DNA from: Desulfarculales bacterium UBA696
GTDB taxonomy: Bacteria; Desulfobacterota; Syntrophobacteria; Syntrophobacterales; Syntrophobacteraceae
Direction of reading: 5' to 3'
Length of the DNA stretch: 60,771 bases
NCBI GenBank assembly: GCA_002298995.1
Contig: DBMO01000065.1
Span: 1-60,771 of the forward strand
Shown here one piece after another: positions 42,541-51,211 of the stretch. The first letter of the stretch is position 1; every line of letters begins with the position of its first letter. The translations under genes were made by a program, and so were the position numbers. The notes beneath the pieces are model-generated. The model saw nothing but the letters and a program-made list of their open reading frames with translations. It made no database searches and had not been told where the DNA came from.

Positions 42541-43699
42541 AATCCATCCACGGCTTGAATCCGAGCTTTTCGAGGTATTCTCGGTCGAGTCTTTTATCGC
42601 TGTCGGCGTCATTCTTGCCGTGTTCGAGCGAATTGGCCAGATGGACTATGGTAAGCGTGCCGAATCCCTGGTTTGGGGACTTGCTTGGTATGTGATGGAA
42701 TGCTATGGCGTCAACCATGGACTCAGAGAGTCCCCATAACCCCATCAGATATGCGCCGACCTGTGCGTGGCTTGTCCCGAGGATTCGCTGCTCGGCTTCC
42801 CAGAGAGGGCAGCCGGAAGACTTCTCCATGGCGTCTATCTCCTGGTACTTATGGGGAATCCTGTCCCAGAGGACCAGCTTGCCCACATCGTGGAGCAGCC
42901 CCGCCATGAAAGCCTCGTCGATTTTGCCCTGGTCCATATCGTTTTGGGTGGCTATCGTTCTCGCCATCATGCCGGTTGCAATGCTGTGGTTCCACAACTT
43001 GCCGATGGAAGACTCAAGCGCCTTCGAGCAGTTGAAAAGCGAAAAGATCTTCACGGAAAGGATCAGGGCTTTTATCGTCTCGAGTCCCAGGAAAAGAATT
43101 GCGCCGGAGATGCTTGTGACCGCCTGTGGATGGCCGAAGAAGGCGGAGTTTGCCAGTTGCAGGATCTTGGCCGACATGGCCAGGTCCTTTGATATGATCT
43201 CTCCGACCTTCTTGAGGGAGCAATTGGGTGAGTTAACCTCCGAGACGACTTCGGCATAGAGTGAAGGAAGACTCGGCAACGATTCCATTCTGGAAATTGC
43301 ATCCATCAGCAATTTGTCTTCGAGTAATCCCCTCATTGCGCAGGCGCGCGCGATGGAACTCTTCAGCAACTCGAGATTAACGGGTTTAAGGAGGTATTGG
43401 TGAGCCGGAATGGCCGATTTGAGCGTCGTCGTCTGGTCTGATCGGTTCGAGATGAGTATGCGGATCGTCAGCGGGCAACGATCCCTTATGCAGTTCATAA
43501 ATTCGCCGTTAAAAGCCTTTACTGCACCAATGCCCGCTACAAGCACGTCGAAGCTGCTGTCTTTTCGCAGGAATTCAAGTGCTTCTCCCGCTTCCGCGGC
43601 GAAGTGGATTTCCCACTCTCCGCTCATGCAGGAAACCATCTTCTGCAGATTTTTCAGCTCCTTTGGGTCATCGTCCACGAATATTATTTTTTTCTTCAT
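42539..43699 (-). CDS. HDOD-domain protein with degenerate receiver domain
   Basis: This 386-aa protein has an N-terminal receiver (residues 1-115) and an HDOD output domain (about 135-375, with HSIATGMMARTIA and AGLLHDVGKLVLWD). The receiver keeps the acidic triad (VDDDP, 9-11) and Lys105. The phosphoacceptor site reads LVAGIGA, with Gly56 instead of Asp. HDOD proteins commonly integrate cell-cycle, motility or c-di-GMP signals. A sigma-54-type promoter precedes the gene. GGAGG-like sequence upstream of the ATG is weak. It is convergent with the amidase. Confidence 0.9.
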   Translation of the reverse strand: MKKKIIFVDDDPKELKNLQKMVSCMSGEWEIHFAAEAGEALEFLRKDSSFDVLVAGIGAVKAFNGEFMNCIRDRCPLTIRILISNRSDQTTTLKSAIPAHQYLLKPVNLELLKSSIARACAMRGLLEDKLLMDAISRMESLPSLPSLYAEVVSEVNSPNCSLKKVGEIISKDLAMSAKILQLANSAFFGHPQAVTSISGAILFLGLETIKALILSVKIFSLFNCSKALESSIGKLWNHSIATGMMARTIATQNDMDQGKIDEAFMAGLLHDVGKLVLWDRIPHKYQEIDAMEKSSGCPLWEAEQRILGTSHAQVGAYLMGLWGLSESMVDAIAFHHIPSKSPNQGFGTLTIVHLANSLEHGKNDADSDKRLDREYLEKLGFKPWMD

Positions 43700-43772
43700 C
43701 GCGCTTTTGCCACTCCTGCCCCGGCGGGTTTAGCTTCCTCCCAAACCACGTTCGATCCATTTTACATTAATC

Positions 43773-43788
43773 GGCATAAAATGTGCCA
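43773..43788 (-). promoter_or_regulatory. probable sigma-54 promoter of the HDOD gene
   Basis: On the minus strand TGGCACATTTTATGCC has a perfect -24 TGGCAC and GG/GC spaced by 10 nt; the -12 box is ATGC rather than TTGC. It is 74 nt from the start codon. Confidence 0.65.
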
Positions 43789-43871
43789 AAATTTAATGGT
43801 GCTTCGCTGAGGTCTTCTCGATGAACCGCAAGGAATGTTTTTCAGATTAGACGAGCTGCTGGATGATACAA

Positions 43872-44210
43872 TCAATTGGAGTCACCGCTGGAAAAGCTAC
43901 CGGGTTTTAGAAACAAGGCGCTGCTTAGGGTGAAAAAACACACCGCGCCAAGTATTAATACCATCCTAAAATAAGGCTGCCCAAGGGTCTTCCTCTCGAA
44001 GACGAGCAGTACCGTCATGCGGACCCATTCGATGCTCCCCAAACAGAGGAAGATTTGCACAATTCTCAAAACCCACTGCCTTTTCACGAAGACAAGAGGC
44101 ACAACGGCCAAGCTGAGAGCCATGAGCGCAATATTTTGCATGCGCAGAAAATGAGCCGCGAGTAAAACCATGCTCAAAACCGCTGGGGCCAGTCGGAAAC
44201 GACGCTTCAT
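43872..44210 (-). CDS. small integral membrane protein, unknown function
   Basis: This 112-aa protein has four hydrophobic segments (for example LAPAVLSMVLLAAHFLRM, ALSLAVVPLVFV, LRIVQIFLCLG and MVLILGAVCFFTLSSALFL) and a basic N-terminus. No family is recognised. It starts 21 nt after the acyl-CoA dehydrogenase stop and is probably co-transcribed with it. Confidence 0.65.
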   Translation of the reverse strand: MKRRFRLAPAVLSMVLLAAHFLRMQNIALMALSLAVVPLVFVKRQWVLRIVQIFLCLGSIEWVRMTVLLVFERKTLGQPYFRMVLILGAVCFFTLSSALFLKPGSFSSGDSN

Positions 44211-44231
44211 GCTACCTGCCCTTCGACCCTG

Positions 44232-45392
44232 TTAATCTTGCTCGATCCGCCCGTCGCGCTTCATCATCTCTCTGAAAATTATCAGCTTCTGGACGTCCTG
44301 GGTGCCTTCGCCAAGCGAGGCGGCCCATGCGTCCATGGGAAACTTGTGAACGGGGTGCTCGAAGACCACCGAGGCAGCGCCAAAAAGGTCCGCCGCCCAG
44401 ATTCCGATTTCTCGGGCAAGGTCCACCGTCAGGTACTTGGTAATCGAGGCCCCAAGCCGGAAATCCCGCCCGGTGTCCTTCTCCCAGCAGGTCTTGAGCA
44501 GAGTAAGCTTTGCAGCTTCCAGGCGCGCGTAAAAGTCCGCGGCCTCGAAGGACTTTGCCTGAAAATCGATCACCTTTTGTCCGAAGATGGACCTTTTCTT
44601 TGCGTGATCCAGCCCGTTCAGGAACGCACCCGCCGCGGTGCCGAGCGTCAGGGCGCTTATAGTTATCCGGCTGTTTGTAAAAATTTCTAGCACCTGCTGA
44701 AATCCCCTGCCCCTTTGGCCAATGAGGTCCCGGTCGGGGACGAAGACTTTTTTGAGCTGAATGCGTGTGAGGTCCGAGGGGATCCAAACCTTTTTATTAA
44801 GAGGCGTCCGGGATACTCCATCAGCCGAGAGGTCCACCAGAAACATGGAGATGCGGCTGTTCCGGGGGGCATCCGGGTCCGACACGGCGGTAATTAGCGC
44901 ATAATCGCTGATATACCCGTTTGTGACATAGGATTTGGTTCCGTCGAGCACCCAGCCTCCGTCGACTTTAACCGCGGCTGCCCCAAGGCTTGCCACGTCG
45001 CTGCCCGCGGTCGGTTCTGTGTTGCCGACGCAAAGCAGGAGTTCACCCCTCGATGCCGGTGGTATGAGGCGGCCCTTCTGCTCCTCGTTTCCGAAAAGCA
45101 AAACCCCCTTGGCGCCAATGGAGATCTGAACGAGAACGGCAACCCCCACTCCGGGCGAGATAGTTCCAAGCTGCTCCATGAAAAGCGACTGCTTTAAAAC
45201 CGGCTGCTCCCTGGGGGAGCCGTTTTCATTATCGAAGCCGAGGAAGCGTTCCCCTCCAAGGTCACTGAAAAACTGTCGGGGGATCTTTCCCTCCGAATAC
45301 CACGACGATATTTTGGGAGTAAGGCGCTTTGAAATAAAAGATTTAAACCGCTCGAGTTCACCCATGTATTCTGTCGGGATATGAAAATCCAT
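44232..45392 (-). CDS. acyl-CoA dehydrogenase
   Basis: This 386-aa flavoenzyme has the ACAD fold: an N-terminal helical part, then the FAD/substrate signature TEPTAGSDVASLG with DGTKSYVTNGYISDY (about 125-170), and a C-terminal helical domain with GEGTQDVQKLIIFREMM. The Glu in GEGT occupies the usual catalytic-base position. It oxidises an acyl-CoA to the 2-enoyl-CoA and would pass electrons to ETF, which is not encoded here. Chain-length preference is unknown. Confidence 0.92.
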   Translation of the reverse strand: MDFHIPTEYMGELERFKSFISKRLTPKISSWYSEGKIPRQFFSDLGGERFLGFDNENGSPREQPVLKQSLFMEQLGTISPGVGVAVLVQISIGAKGVLLFGNEEQKGRLIPPASRGELLLCVGNTEPTAGSDVASLGAAAVKVDGGWVLDGTKSYVTNGYISDYALITAVSDPDAPRNSRISMFLVDLSADGVSRTPLNKKVWIPSDLTRIQLKKVFVPDRDLIGQRGRGFQQVLEIFTNSRITISALTLGTAAGAFLNGLDHAKKRSIFGQKVIDFQAKSFEAADFYARLEAAKLTLLKTCWEKDTGRDFRLGASITKYLTVDLAREIGIWAADLFGAASVVFEHPVHKFPMDAWAASLGEGTQDVQKLIIFREMMKRDGRIEQD

Positions 45393-45750
45393 TTCGCTTC
45401 TCCTGATGTCTTATAGCGCGGCAATTGAGCCGGAAATATAATGCACTGCACGGCCGCCGGAATAGCTTCATGGACGGCCTTGTAGACAAAATTAGTGATT
45501 GGACCACCGGGTCTCAATGGCCGGAGCGAAATTAAAGGATGGAGGCAGAATCAAGCTGGAGGGCCTTTTCGCCCATCTTGAGGACCTGCGATAGTTCTGG
45601 ACAACGGCCCCAATCCTCTATATATTCCCCCGATCAAACACCGGGGCTCGTACCAGAAAAGAGTGCCACGGCATCTGCCGCCGCTTCGGCGGATTGGGGA
45701 AATCTCAAATCTTGCTCCCGTCTTAGCCGGGTTGACGAACTGATGAGTAA
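45393..45750. other. intergenic region without a supported gene
   Basis: This spacer between divergent genes contains a TTCG-type hairpin (CCGCC GCTTC GGCGG, about 45678-45692) but no frame with a ribosome site or family resemblance. It probably contains promoters for both sides, which I could not place confidently. Confidence 0.5.
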
Positions 45751-46155
45751 ATGGAACGGTTTTCGATTCTAAAGCTAATCCGCCTAATTCTTATCTGCAT
45801 GGCAATCATATACATTTCCAATGAGGTAATCAGGGACTTCGTCTGGACCATACACATCGACCGCTTCAATCTTAGTGCGAGCGTTAAGCCGAATGGAGGG
45901 GAAGAGTGGATGGCGCAGCCCATTCGTACAGCCATCAAAGGTCTGAAATTTCTTGGGCTGAGTGAATATTCGATAGCGGGAGATTTCGTATTGGAGCCCG
46001 GACTCTACCAAGGGATCTCGGTGGCCGCCTGGCCCATAAGACTGAAGTGGATGGGTAATCTCAACGTGTTATTTGAAAAGGACATCGACCGGACAAGGCC
46101 TTACCGGCTCTTGTGGGAAGAGGATAATGTCTGTATTATTGAATATCTTCAATAA
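45751..46155 (+). CDS. membrane-anchored protein, unknown function
   Basis: This 134-aa protein has an N-terminal hydrophobic helix (KLIRLILICMAIIYISNEVI) and a periplasmic part of about 105 residues rich in aromatic and Trp residues (for example GEEWMAQPIR, VAAWPIRLKWMGN and YRLLWEEDNV). The last 29 nt overlap the start of the GT-C-like gene, which implies coupling. No family is recognised; it may be an accessory subunit of the glycan modification enzyme. Confidence 0.65.
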   Translation: MERFSILKLIRLILICMAIIYISNEVIRDFVWTIHIDRFNLSASVKPNGGEEWMAQPIRTAIKGLKFLGLSEYSIAGDFVLEPGLYQGISVAAWPIRLKWMGNLNVLFEKDIDRTRPYRLLWEEDNVCIIEYLQ

Positions 46156-47542
46156 CTGCGCTCTTGCACTGTGGATTTTGGTAATAGCGGCGCTCGGCAG
46201 CAGATATTTCAGTCGGTGGGGAGAACTATCTCTTTACAGGGCTTTTATAACGGTAACTTGTCTAGTGTATCTGGCAGTACTTGCATGTATTAAACTCAGC
46301 TATTTGGTTCTATTCATCAATATAACACTGCCGATAGGCGTTGCCCTGCTAATTTGGAGCCTGTTTACAGGCCGAATTCATCTTAATTATCTTCCTATTC
46401 TTTTTTTCCTGATAGTCGTCCCACTTGCCTTGCGAATTCTTTTCCTCGCGATTGAAACTACGGATGGGCGCGCCATCTGGCTCTTTCAGGCAAAAATGAT
46501 CTATTTTTACGGACAGTTCAGCAGGGATAGCGGCCTGACCGAAGCAGCCGTCGCTTTCTCACACCTCGATTACCCCAAACTGGTGCCCTGCCTCGGGGCG
46601 GTGTCACTATCACTGGCGGGTTTCTGGAATGAGTACGTGCCCAAAGCCTGCCTGTTGGTTTTGCTTGTCGGATTCGTGCTTGGGGTCGCGCGCCTGCGCT
46701 CTTTTAACCCGATACTAAGGGCCTTCCTCATTCTGGCAATCGGTCCGCTCAATTTATTCCAGTTGTCCCTCTGGAATGCGATGATGGACGGATGGATTGC
46801 GTTATTCGCACTTCTAGGCCAGGCTTTTTTGATCGATTATCTTTATGGAAAAGATGTCGAGTCCCTTAAGGCCGGCTTGATGACGATCTTATTGCCGGCT
46901 CTTATCAAAAATGAAGGTATGGTAATAGCTTTCCTTTCCCTGTTTGTTTTTGCACTTCTCTATCTTACGGCATTGAAAAAGAGCTGGCACATCGAAGTGA
47001 GTTTCCGGCGCTGTTTCAGCCTCGGAACGCTTTTGGTCATCGTCGATTTTCTGGTATGGACGGTTCACAAGTCATCCTGGGGCCTTTCTTCTCAATATCA
47101 GATCAACAACCTTGACTGGGTGAAAAAGGTTGCCGAGAGACTCAATCTCCATGATATTGAAGCCATTTACATCCAGCTTATACACCTGCCTCAGATCGAT
47201 TCGCTGGCCCTGCTGGTAATAGCCGCCCTGGTGCTAGGTCTTATATTGAATCGCAAATTGAAGGTAGCCGCCGGCCCTGAGCTTTTGTTCCATATTTATT
47301 TGCCCATGATTACCGCTTGTCTATACCTCGGAGTACTGTTTGTTATATACTTGTCCACCCCTCATCTGTTGAGCTGGCACCTTGTAAGTTCACTGCCCAG
47401 GGTGGCCTTGCCGATCATGGTGTTGATGGTTTTTGCCCTGCAAGGCTGTTGTACCCTGCTGCTATCGAGGTTCACCACACAGGGCGAACAGATGGTATGC
47501 CGATTAATCGAACTGGGGAGTAGATGCCGGATTCGCAACTGA
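46127..47542 (+). CDS. polytopic membrane protein, probable GT-C type glycosyltransferase
   Basis: This 471-aa protein has about 12 hydrophobic segments. A large extracytoplasmic loop after the second pair contains AIETTDGRAIWLFQAKMIYF, the acidic-residue loop expected of lipid-linked-sugar GT-C enzymes. A short soluble insert lies near residues 310-350. The ATG at 46127 has GGAAGAGGA upstream. It overlaps the upstream 134-aa gene by 29 nt and the downstream GT2-GtrA gene by 19 nt. By analogy with gtrABC modules it would attach a sugar delivered on undecaprenyl phosphate to a surface glycan. Confidence 0.75.
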   Translation: MSVLLNIFNNCALALWILVIAALGSRYFSRWGELSLYRAFITVTCLVYLAVLACIKLSYLVLFINITLPIGVALLIWSLFTGRIHLNYLPILFFLIVVPLALRILFLAIETTDGRAIWLFQAKMIYFYGQFSRDSGLTEAAVAFSHLDYPKLVPCLGAVSLSLAGFWNEYVPKACLLVLLVGFVLGVARLRSFNPILRAFLILAIGPLNLFQLSLWNAMMDGWIALFALLGQAFLIDYLYGKDVESLKAGLMTILLPALIKNEGMVIAFLSLFVFALLYLTALKKSWHIEVSFRRCFSLGTLLVIVDFLVWTVHKSSWGLSSQYQINNLDWVKKVAERLNLHDIEAIYIQLIHLPQIDSLALLVIAALVLGLILNRKLKVAAGPELLFHIYLPMITACLYLGVLFVIYLSTPHLLSWHLVSSLPRVALPIMVLMVFALQGCCTLLLSRFTTQGEQMVCRLIELGSRCRIRN

Positions 47543-48690
47543 AACGATGCCTGAGTGTAGTTGTCCCCTGCTATAACGAAGAGAAAACGCTCGAGGAATG
47601 CATCAGGCGGCTACTCGGCATACAGGACGACGGACTCTCGCTCGAGGTGATAATAGTCGATGACTGTTCGACGGATGAAAGCCTGACAATCGCACGAAGG
47701 CTTTCGGAGCGGCACGGCGAGATCACGGTTTTGCGCAACACGGTCAATTCCGGCAAGGGCGCCGCGTTGAGGACCGGGTTCAAGGCTGCTACCGGGGATT
47801 TCGTCGCCATTCAGGATGCCGACCTGGAGTACGACCCAAAAGACATCAGAAGGCTTCTGGTTCCCCTTATCAACGGAGACGCGGATGTCGTTCTGGGTTC
47901 GAGATTTGCCGCGTCGAAGACCAGGAGGGTGCTCTACTTCTGGCATTCATTGGGGAACAAGCTGCTTACCTTCGCTTCAAATATGTTTACCGACCTTAAC
48001 CTGACGGACATGGAAACCTGCTACAAGGTCTTTCGCCGTGAAATCATCCAGGCAATAGAATTGAAGGAAGACCGGTTCGGATTCGAACCGGAAATTGTTG
48101 CAAAGATAGCCAGAATGAACCTGCGAATCTACGAAATGGGCATATCGTACTACGGGCGCACCTATGAGGAGGGCAAAAAAATTGGCTTTCGGGACGGCAT
48201 CCGTGCGCTCTACTGCATTTTCAAGTTTAACGCGCACGCCCTTCCGATGCCGGTCCAGTTCTTGGCCTATCTGTCGATAGGCTCCATTGCGGCCTGTTTG
48301 AATCTAACTCTTTTCATGCTCCTTCTCTGGATGAAATGGCCGGTATTCTCCTCTGCGCTGGCGGCGTTCATACTTGCCGCCGCTCTAAATTATCTTCTCA
48401 GCATTTCGCTAATTTTCAGGCACAAGGCTCACTGGAACTCCTTGACTGAGATACTGATATATAGCCTGGTGGTCTTTCTGGCCGGCTCGGTTGATATATC
48501 CTCGACTATGTTTTTAATGAACCTGGGATACTCGGCTTTTGGGGCAAAAATTATAGCGATTGCAATCACCGTTCTATTTAATTTTATCGCAAGGCGCAGG
48601 CTGGTTTTCCCGATAATGCCGGCAAAAGATAAGACCAAACTCGAACCGGAGGCAGTCAAAAAGCTCCGGGAACAGAGGCTGCCGCAGTAA
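47524..48690 (+). CDS. GT2 (DPM1/GtrB-like) glycosyltransferase fused to GtrA-like membrane domain
   Basis: This is a 388-aa fusion. Residues 1-235 form a DPM1-type GT2 domain with SVVVPCYNEEKTLEE, IVDDCSTDES, NSGKGAALRTGF and AIQDADLEYDP (metal-binding DAD). It would load a sugar onto polyprenyl phosphate. Residues about 245-375 are four transmembrane helices of the GtrA family, ending with the usual NFIARRRLVF. GtrA proteins are proposed to flip the lipid-linked sugar, so loading and flipping are joined here. Confidence 0.92.
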   Translation: MPDSQLKRCLSVVVPCYNEEKTLEECIRRLLGIQDDGLSLEVIIVDDCSTDESLTIARRLSERHGEITVLRNTVNSGKGAALRTGFKAATGDFVAIQDADLEYDPKDIRRLLVPLINGDADVVLGSRFAASKTRRVLYFWHSLGNKLLTFASNMFTDLNLTDMETCYKVFRREIIQAIELKEDRFGFEPEIVAKIARMNLRIYEMGISYYGRTYEEGKKIGFRDGIRALYCIFKFNAHALPMPVQFLAYLSIGSIAACLNLTLFMLLLWMKWPVFSSALAAFILAAALNYLLSISLIFRHKAHWNSLTEILIYSLVVFLAGSVDISSTMFLMNLGYSAFGAKIIAIAITVLFNFIARRRLVFPIMPAKDKTKLEPEAVKKLREQRLPQ

Positions 48691-48691
48691 T

Positions 48692-49435
48692 ATGGATAAA
48701 TCGAGCGAAATAGCGGGATCGAGAGCCGAGGAATTCGAGTATCTCGGGGAAGACCTTGACGATATGTCGTTTGCCCCGAAATACCACCAGTGGATACTCG
48801 ATGAGTTCAGGCCCCATGTCGGCAGAGACATTCTCGAAGTAGGCGCCGGGACCGGAAATTTTTCCAAACTCCTCCTGGACGAGACGTTGCCGATGTCCTT
48901 TACCGCGCTCGAGCCTGCCTCACGAAACTGCAAGTACCTTGGGGCCAACCTCGATGGCTACCCTCAAGCCAGGGTCGTAAACGGATTCTTGAGTGACTTC
49001 GCGCCGATGGTTACGGCCCAGCTCGATACCATCTTCTACATAAATGTCCTGGAGCACGTCCTCGATGATTGCGGTGAGTTGAAACTCGCCTCGAAAATTC
49101 TCAAACCCGGTGGAGTGATTTGCATCTTCGTTCCTGCCCTGGGCTGGCTCTACAGCAGCTACGACGCCAAAGTAGGGCACTTCAGGAGATACTACAAGGA
49201 ACAACTGCTGGGGACCATCCGGGGCGCGGGCCTCGATCTCATAAAATGCAAGTATTTCGATCTGCCGGGGGTCTTCCCGTGGCTGGCGCTCTTCCGCATC
49301 ATGGGGCAGGAGTCCATCCGCGCCGGGCGCGCTTCTTTGTACGACAATCTGGTGGTCCCGACCGCGCGAAGATTGGAGCGGGTTTTTCCGCCCCCTTTCG
49401 GGAAAAACCTGCTGGCGGTTTGCAAAAAGTCCTGA
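48692..49435 (+). CDS. SAM-dependent methyltransferase (class I)
   Basis: This 247-aa protein has the SAM loop ILEVGAGTGNFSKLL (about 48-62), the acidic strand FTALEPAS and YINVLEHVLDD. The later GWLYSSYDAKVGHFRRY segment is typical of methyltransferases found in surface-polysaccharide clusters. It starts one nt after the GT2-GtrA stop, so it belongs to the same operon. Its acceptor is probably a sugar or lipid intermediate of the glycan made here. Confidence 0.88.
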   Translation: MDKSSEIAGSRAEEFEYLGEDLDDMSFAPKYHQWILDEFRPHVGRDILEVGAGTGNFSKLLLDETLPMSFTALEPASRNCKYLGANLDGYPQARVVNGFLSDFAPMVTAQLDTIFYINVLEHVLDDCGELKLASKILKPGGVICIFVPALGWLYSSYDAKVGHFRRYYKEQLLGTIRGAGLDLIKCKYFDLPGVFPWLALFRIMGQESIRAGRASLYDNLVVPTARRLERVFPPPFGKNLLAVCKKS

Positions 49436-51211
49436 CTAATCCCCGAAGATAAAAACCCTTATATTCCTCCACGCCGACTTTCGAAATCTTCTGAAGGATT
49501 GTTCCATTCTCCTGCCGATCCATCTCTTTTGCGGCATCTGGTATGGCTGGGGGTGGGATGTTTCGGGGATAATTACGGCTGCATGGGGCTGGCGGTTTGA
49601 GATTTCTTTGATCTGGGCTTGCAGTCTTGCAATCTCGCTTGATTTTTCACGCGCAAAACGACAAACCCAACTCGGGATGACCTTCTTTTCGACGATTTCA
49701 GAAATAAATGCGGTGTAGCTGTGATGCCAGTGGGTCCTGTCTTTTTCCAAAATCGTGTTGGCGCCGTGGAAGGAAATGCCGGCGATAAGCATCGGTATGC
49801 TGACAATCTCACACGAACAGCTGGCAACCAGGTAGAGGGCATAATCTTCGGTATAATCGCCGAGGAACCTGAACTTCTCAAAAATCTGCTTTATGACAGC
49901 AACAGGGTAGATGATAGAGCATACGGGTATTTTATTATCGCCCATTATACATTCATGGTACTGGTCCGTTTTGTAGGTCCCGACCCTTTTTGACTTAACT
50001 GGAAAAGTCTTTCCCTCTTCCCATTTCTCCTCGAAAATCGCCGAGTCCCCGATAAAGATGGAATCATCGGAAAGAAACGCCGGAAGATGCTGGATGGCTT
50101 CGGGGTAGATGAAATCGTCGTCATCTACAAACCATACGAAGGAGGAATCGTCGCGGATCAGGCTGAGTGCGTTTTTCATGGCATAGACGCGGGGATATTG
50201 TTTATCGTTCGCACTGTCCGAAACGGATATGTCAAGATCGGCATATTTGCTCAAAAGCGTTTCAATATTGGCTTCGCGCGTCTGAGGGTCGGCATTGTTC
50301 ACGGCCAGCACGACCTTTAAAACCAGCCGGTCACCGCAGCAGAGGGCGGCGATTCTGATTGAATCAAGCAGCCTGAAGAGCTGGTTCATTCTCCCGAGCA
50401 TCGTCCGGGTCACAACGGTGACTATTTTTTTGGGACGTTCGATGTAAGTATTTTGTACGACCTTATCGATCAAGCCGTAATAATCCAGCCGCTTGTCTTT
50501 TCGTGGGTCCGTTAAATAGTCTATCGTGTTGGATAAGTTAACGGGGCCGTGGTTCGTTTTGATGGTTTTGTTTATGAAAGATTGGGACACGTAGTTTCCG
50601 AATTCGGCGCCTGAATATTCTTTTCGGAACTGAGGATGATCGAATTCGGCCAGGTCCATTACATACAAATGAGAATCAACGGCCGAGACCAATCCCTTTT
50701 TATAGCATTCCATAATTAGCGCCAGGGCGTGGAGGTGGACCCCCTGAAGTGAGGCGGGCAGTCTTATGCCGAGGCGCCTTAAATTGGATATGTTCAGCAA
50801 CAGGGTGTTCGGGTCCAGGAATGTTGCCGGCCTGGGTTTGGCCGACGAGCATGGAATAACGGTGGAAGAAACATTTCTGAGGTAGCGCAGAGGCTTTTGG
50901 GAAAAGTACTCTATGCCGCAGTTTCCTATAACTCCCCATTTCTCGGGACCGAATTCCCGGTCGGCACCCCCGGTGGCCCCATCGAGGGCAAAACCCAAGC
51001 CCATGGGCCAGATGAGATCGTTACAACTGATTAGTGCATATTCATCGGGGCAATTGTCGATTACATCGTTCAAGAGTGAATAGAAGTTATGTCCCTTGAG
51101 CACATTAATCGGGCCGAACCCATATTTGTCACTCCATTCCAGTATCTTGGAGCGAAGATTTTCATCCCTTATGAATCTATATAAAGAACAGCTTCGAGTT
51201 GGTTGCATCAT
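49436..51211 (-). CDS. large glycosyltransferase with GT-A domain and second transferase-like domain
   Basis: This is a 591-aa protein. Residues about 265-480 are a GT-A domain (KIVTVVTRTMLGRMNQLFRLLDS and FVWFVDDDDFIYPEAIQ, metal-binding DDDD). Residues about 1-225 contain a second transferase-like unit (DEYALISCNDLIWPMGLGFA and TFLDPNTLLLNISNLRRLG). The C-terminal 100 residues are a short coiled segment and a basic tail ending RVFIFGD. It follows the upstream GT2 gene with no spacer. Donor and acceptor are unknown. A double-domain enzyme could add two sugars in turn. Confidence 0.78.
   Translation of the reverse strand: MMQPTRSCSLYRFIRDENLRSKILEWSDKYGFGPINVLKGHNFYSLLNDVIDNCPDEYALISCNDLIWPMGLGFALDGATGGADREFGPEKWGVIGNCGIEYFSQKPLRYLRNVSSTVIPCSSAKPRPATFLDPNTLLLNISNLRRLGIRLPASLQGVHLHALALIMECYKKGLVSAVDSHLYVMDLAEFDHPQFRKEYSGAEFGNYVSQSFINKTIKTNHGPVNLSNTIDYLTDPRKDKRLDYYGLIDKVVQNTYIERPKKIVTVVTRTMLGRMNQLFRLLDSIRIAALCCGDRLVLKVVLAVNNADPQTREANIETLLSKYADLDISVSDSANDKQYPRVYAMKNALSLIRDDSSFVWFVDDDDFIYPEAIQHLPAFLSDDSIFIGDSAIFEEKWEEGKTFPVKSKRVGTYKTDQYHECIMGDNKIPVCSIIYPVAVIKQIFEKFRFLGDYTEDYALYLVASCSCEIVSIPMLIAGISFHGANTILEKDRTHWHHSYTAFISEIVEKKVIPSWVCRFAREKSSEIARLQAQIKEISNRQPHAAVIIPETSHPQPYQMPQKRWIGRRMEQSFRRFRKSAWRNIRVFIFGD

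Noticed and set aside
44212..44787. 191-aa frame inside the acyl-CoA dehydrogenase gene
   Set aside because: Arg/Gly/Pro-rich shadow frame; the dehydrogenase motifs are in the other frame.
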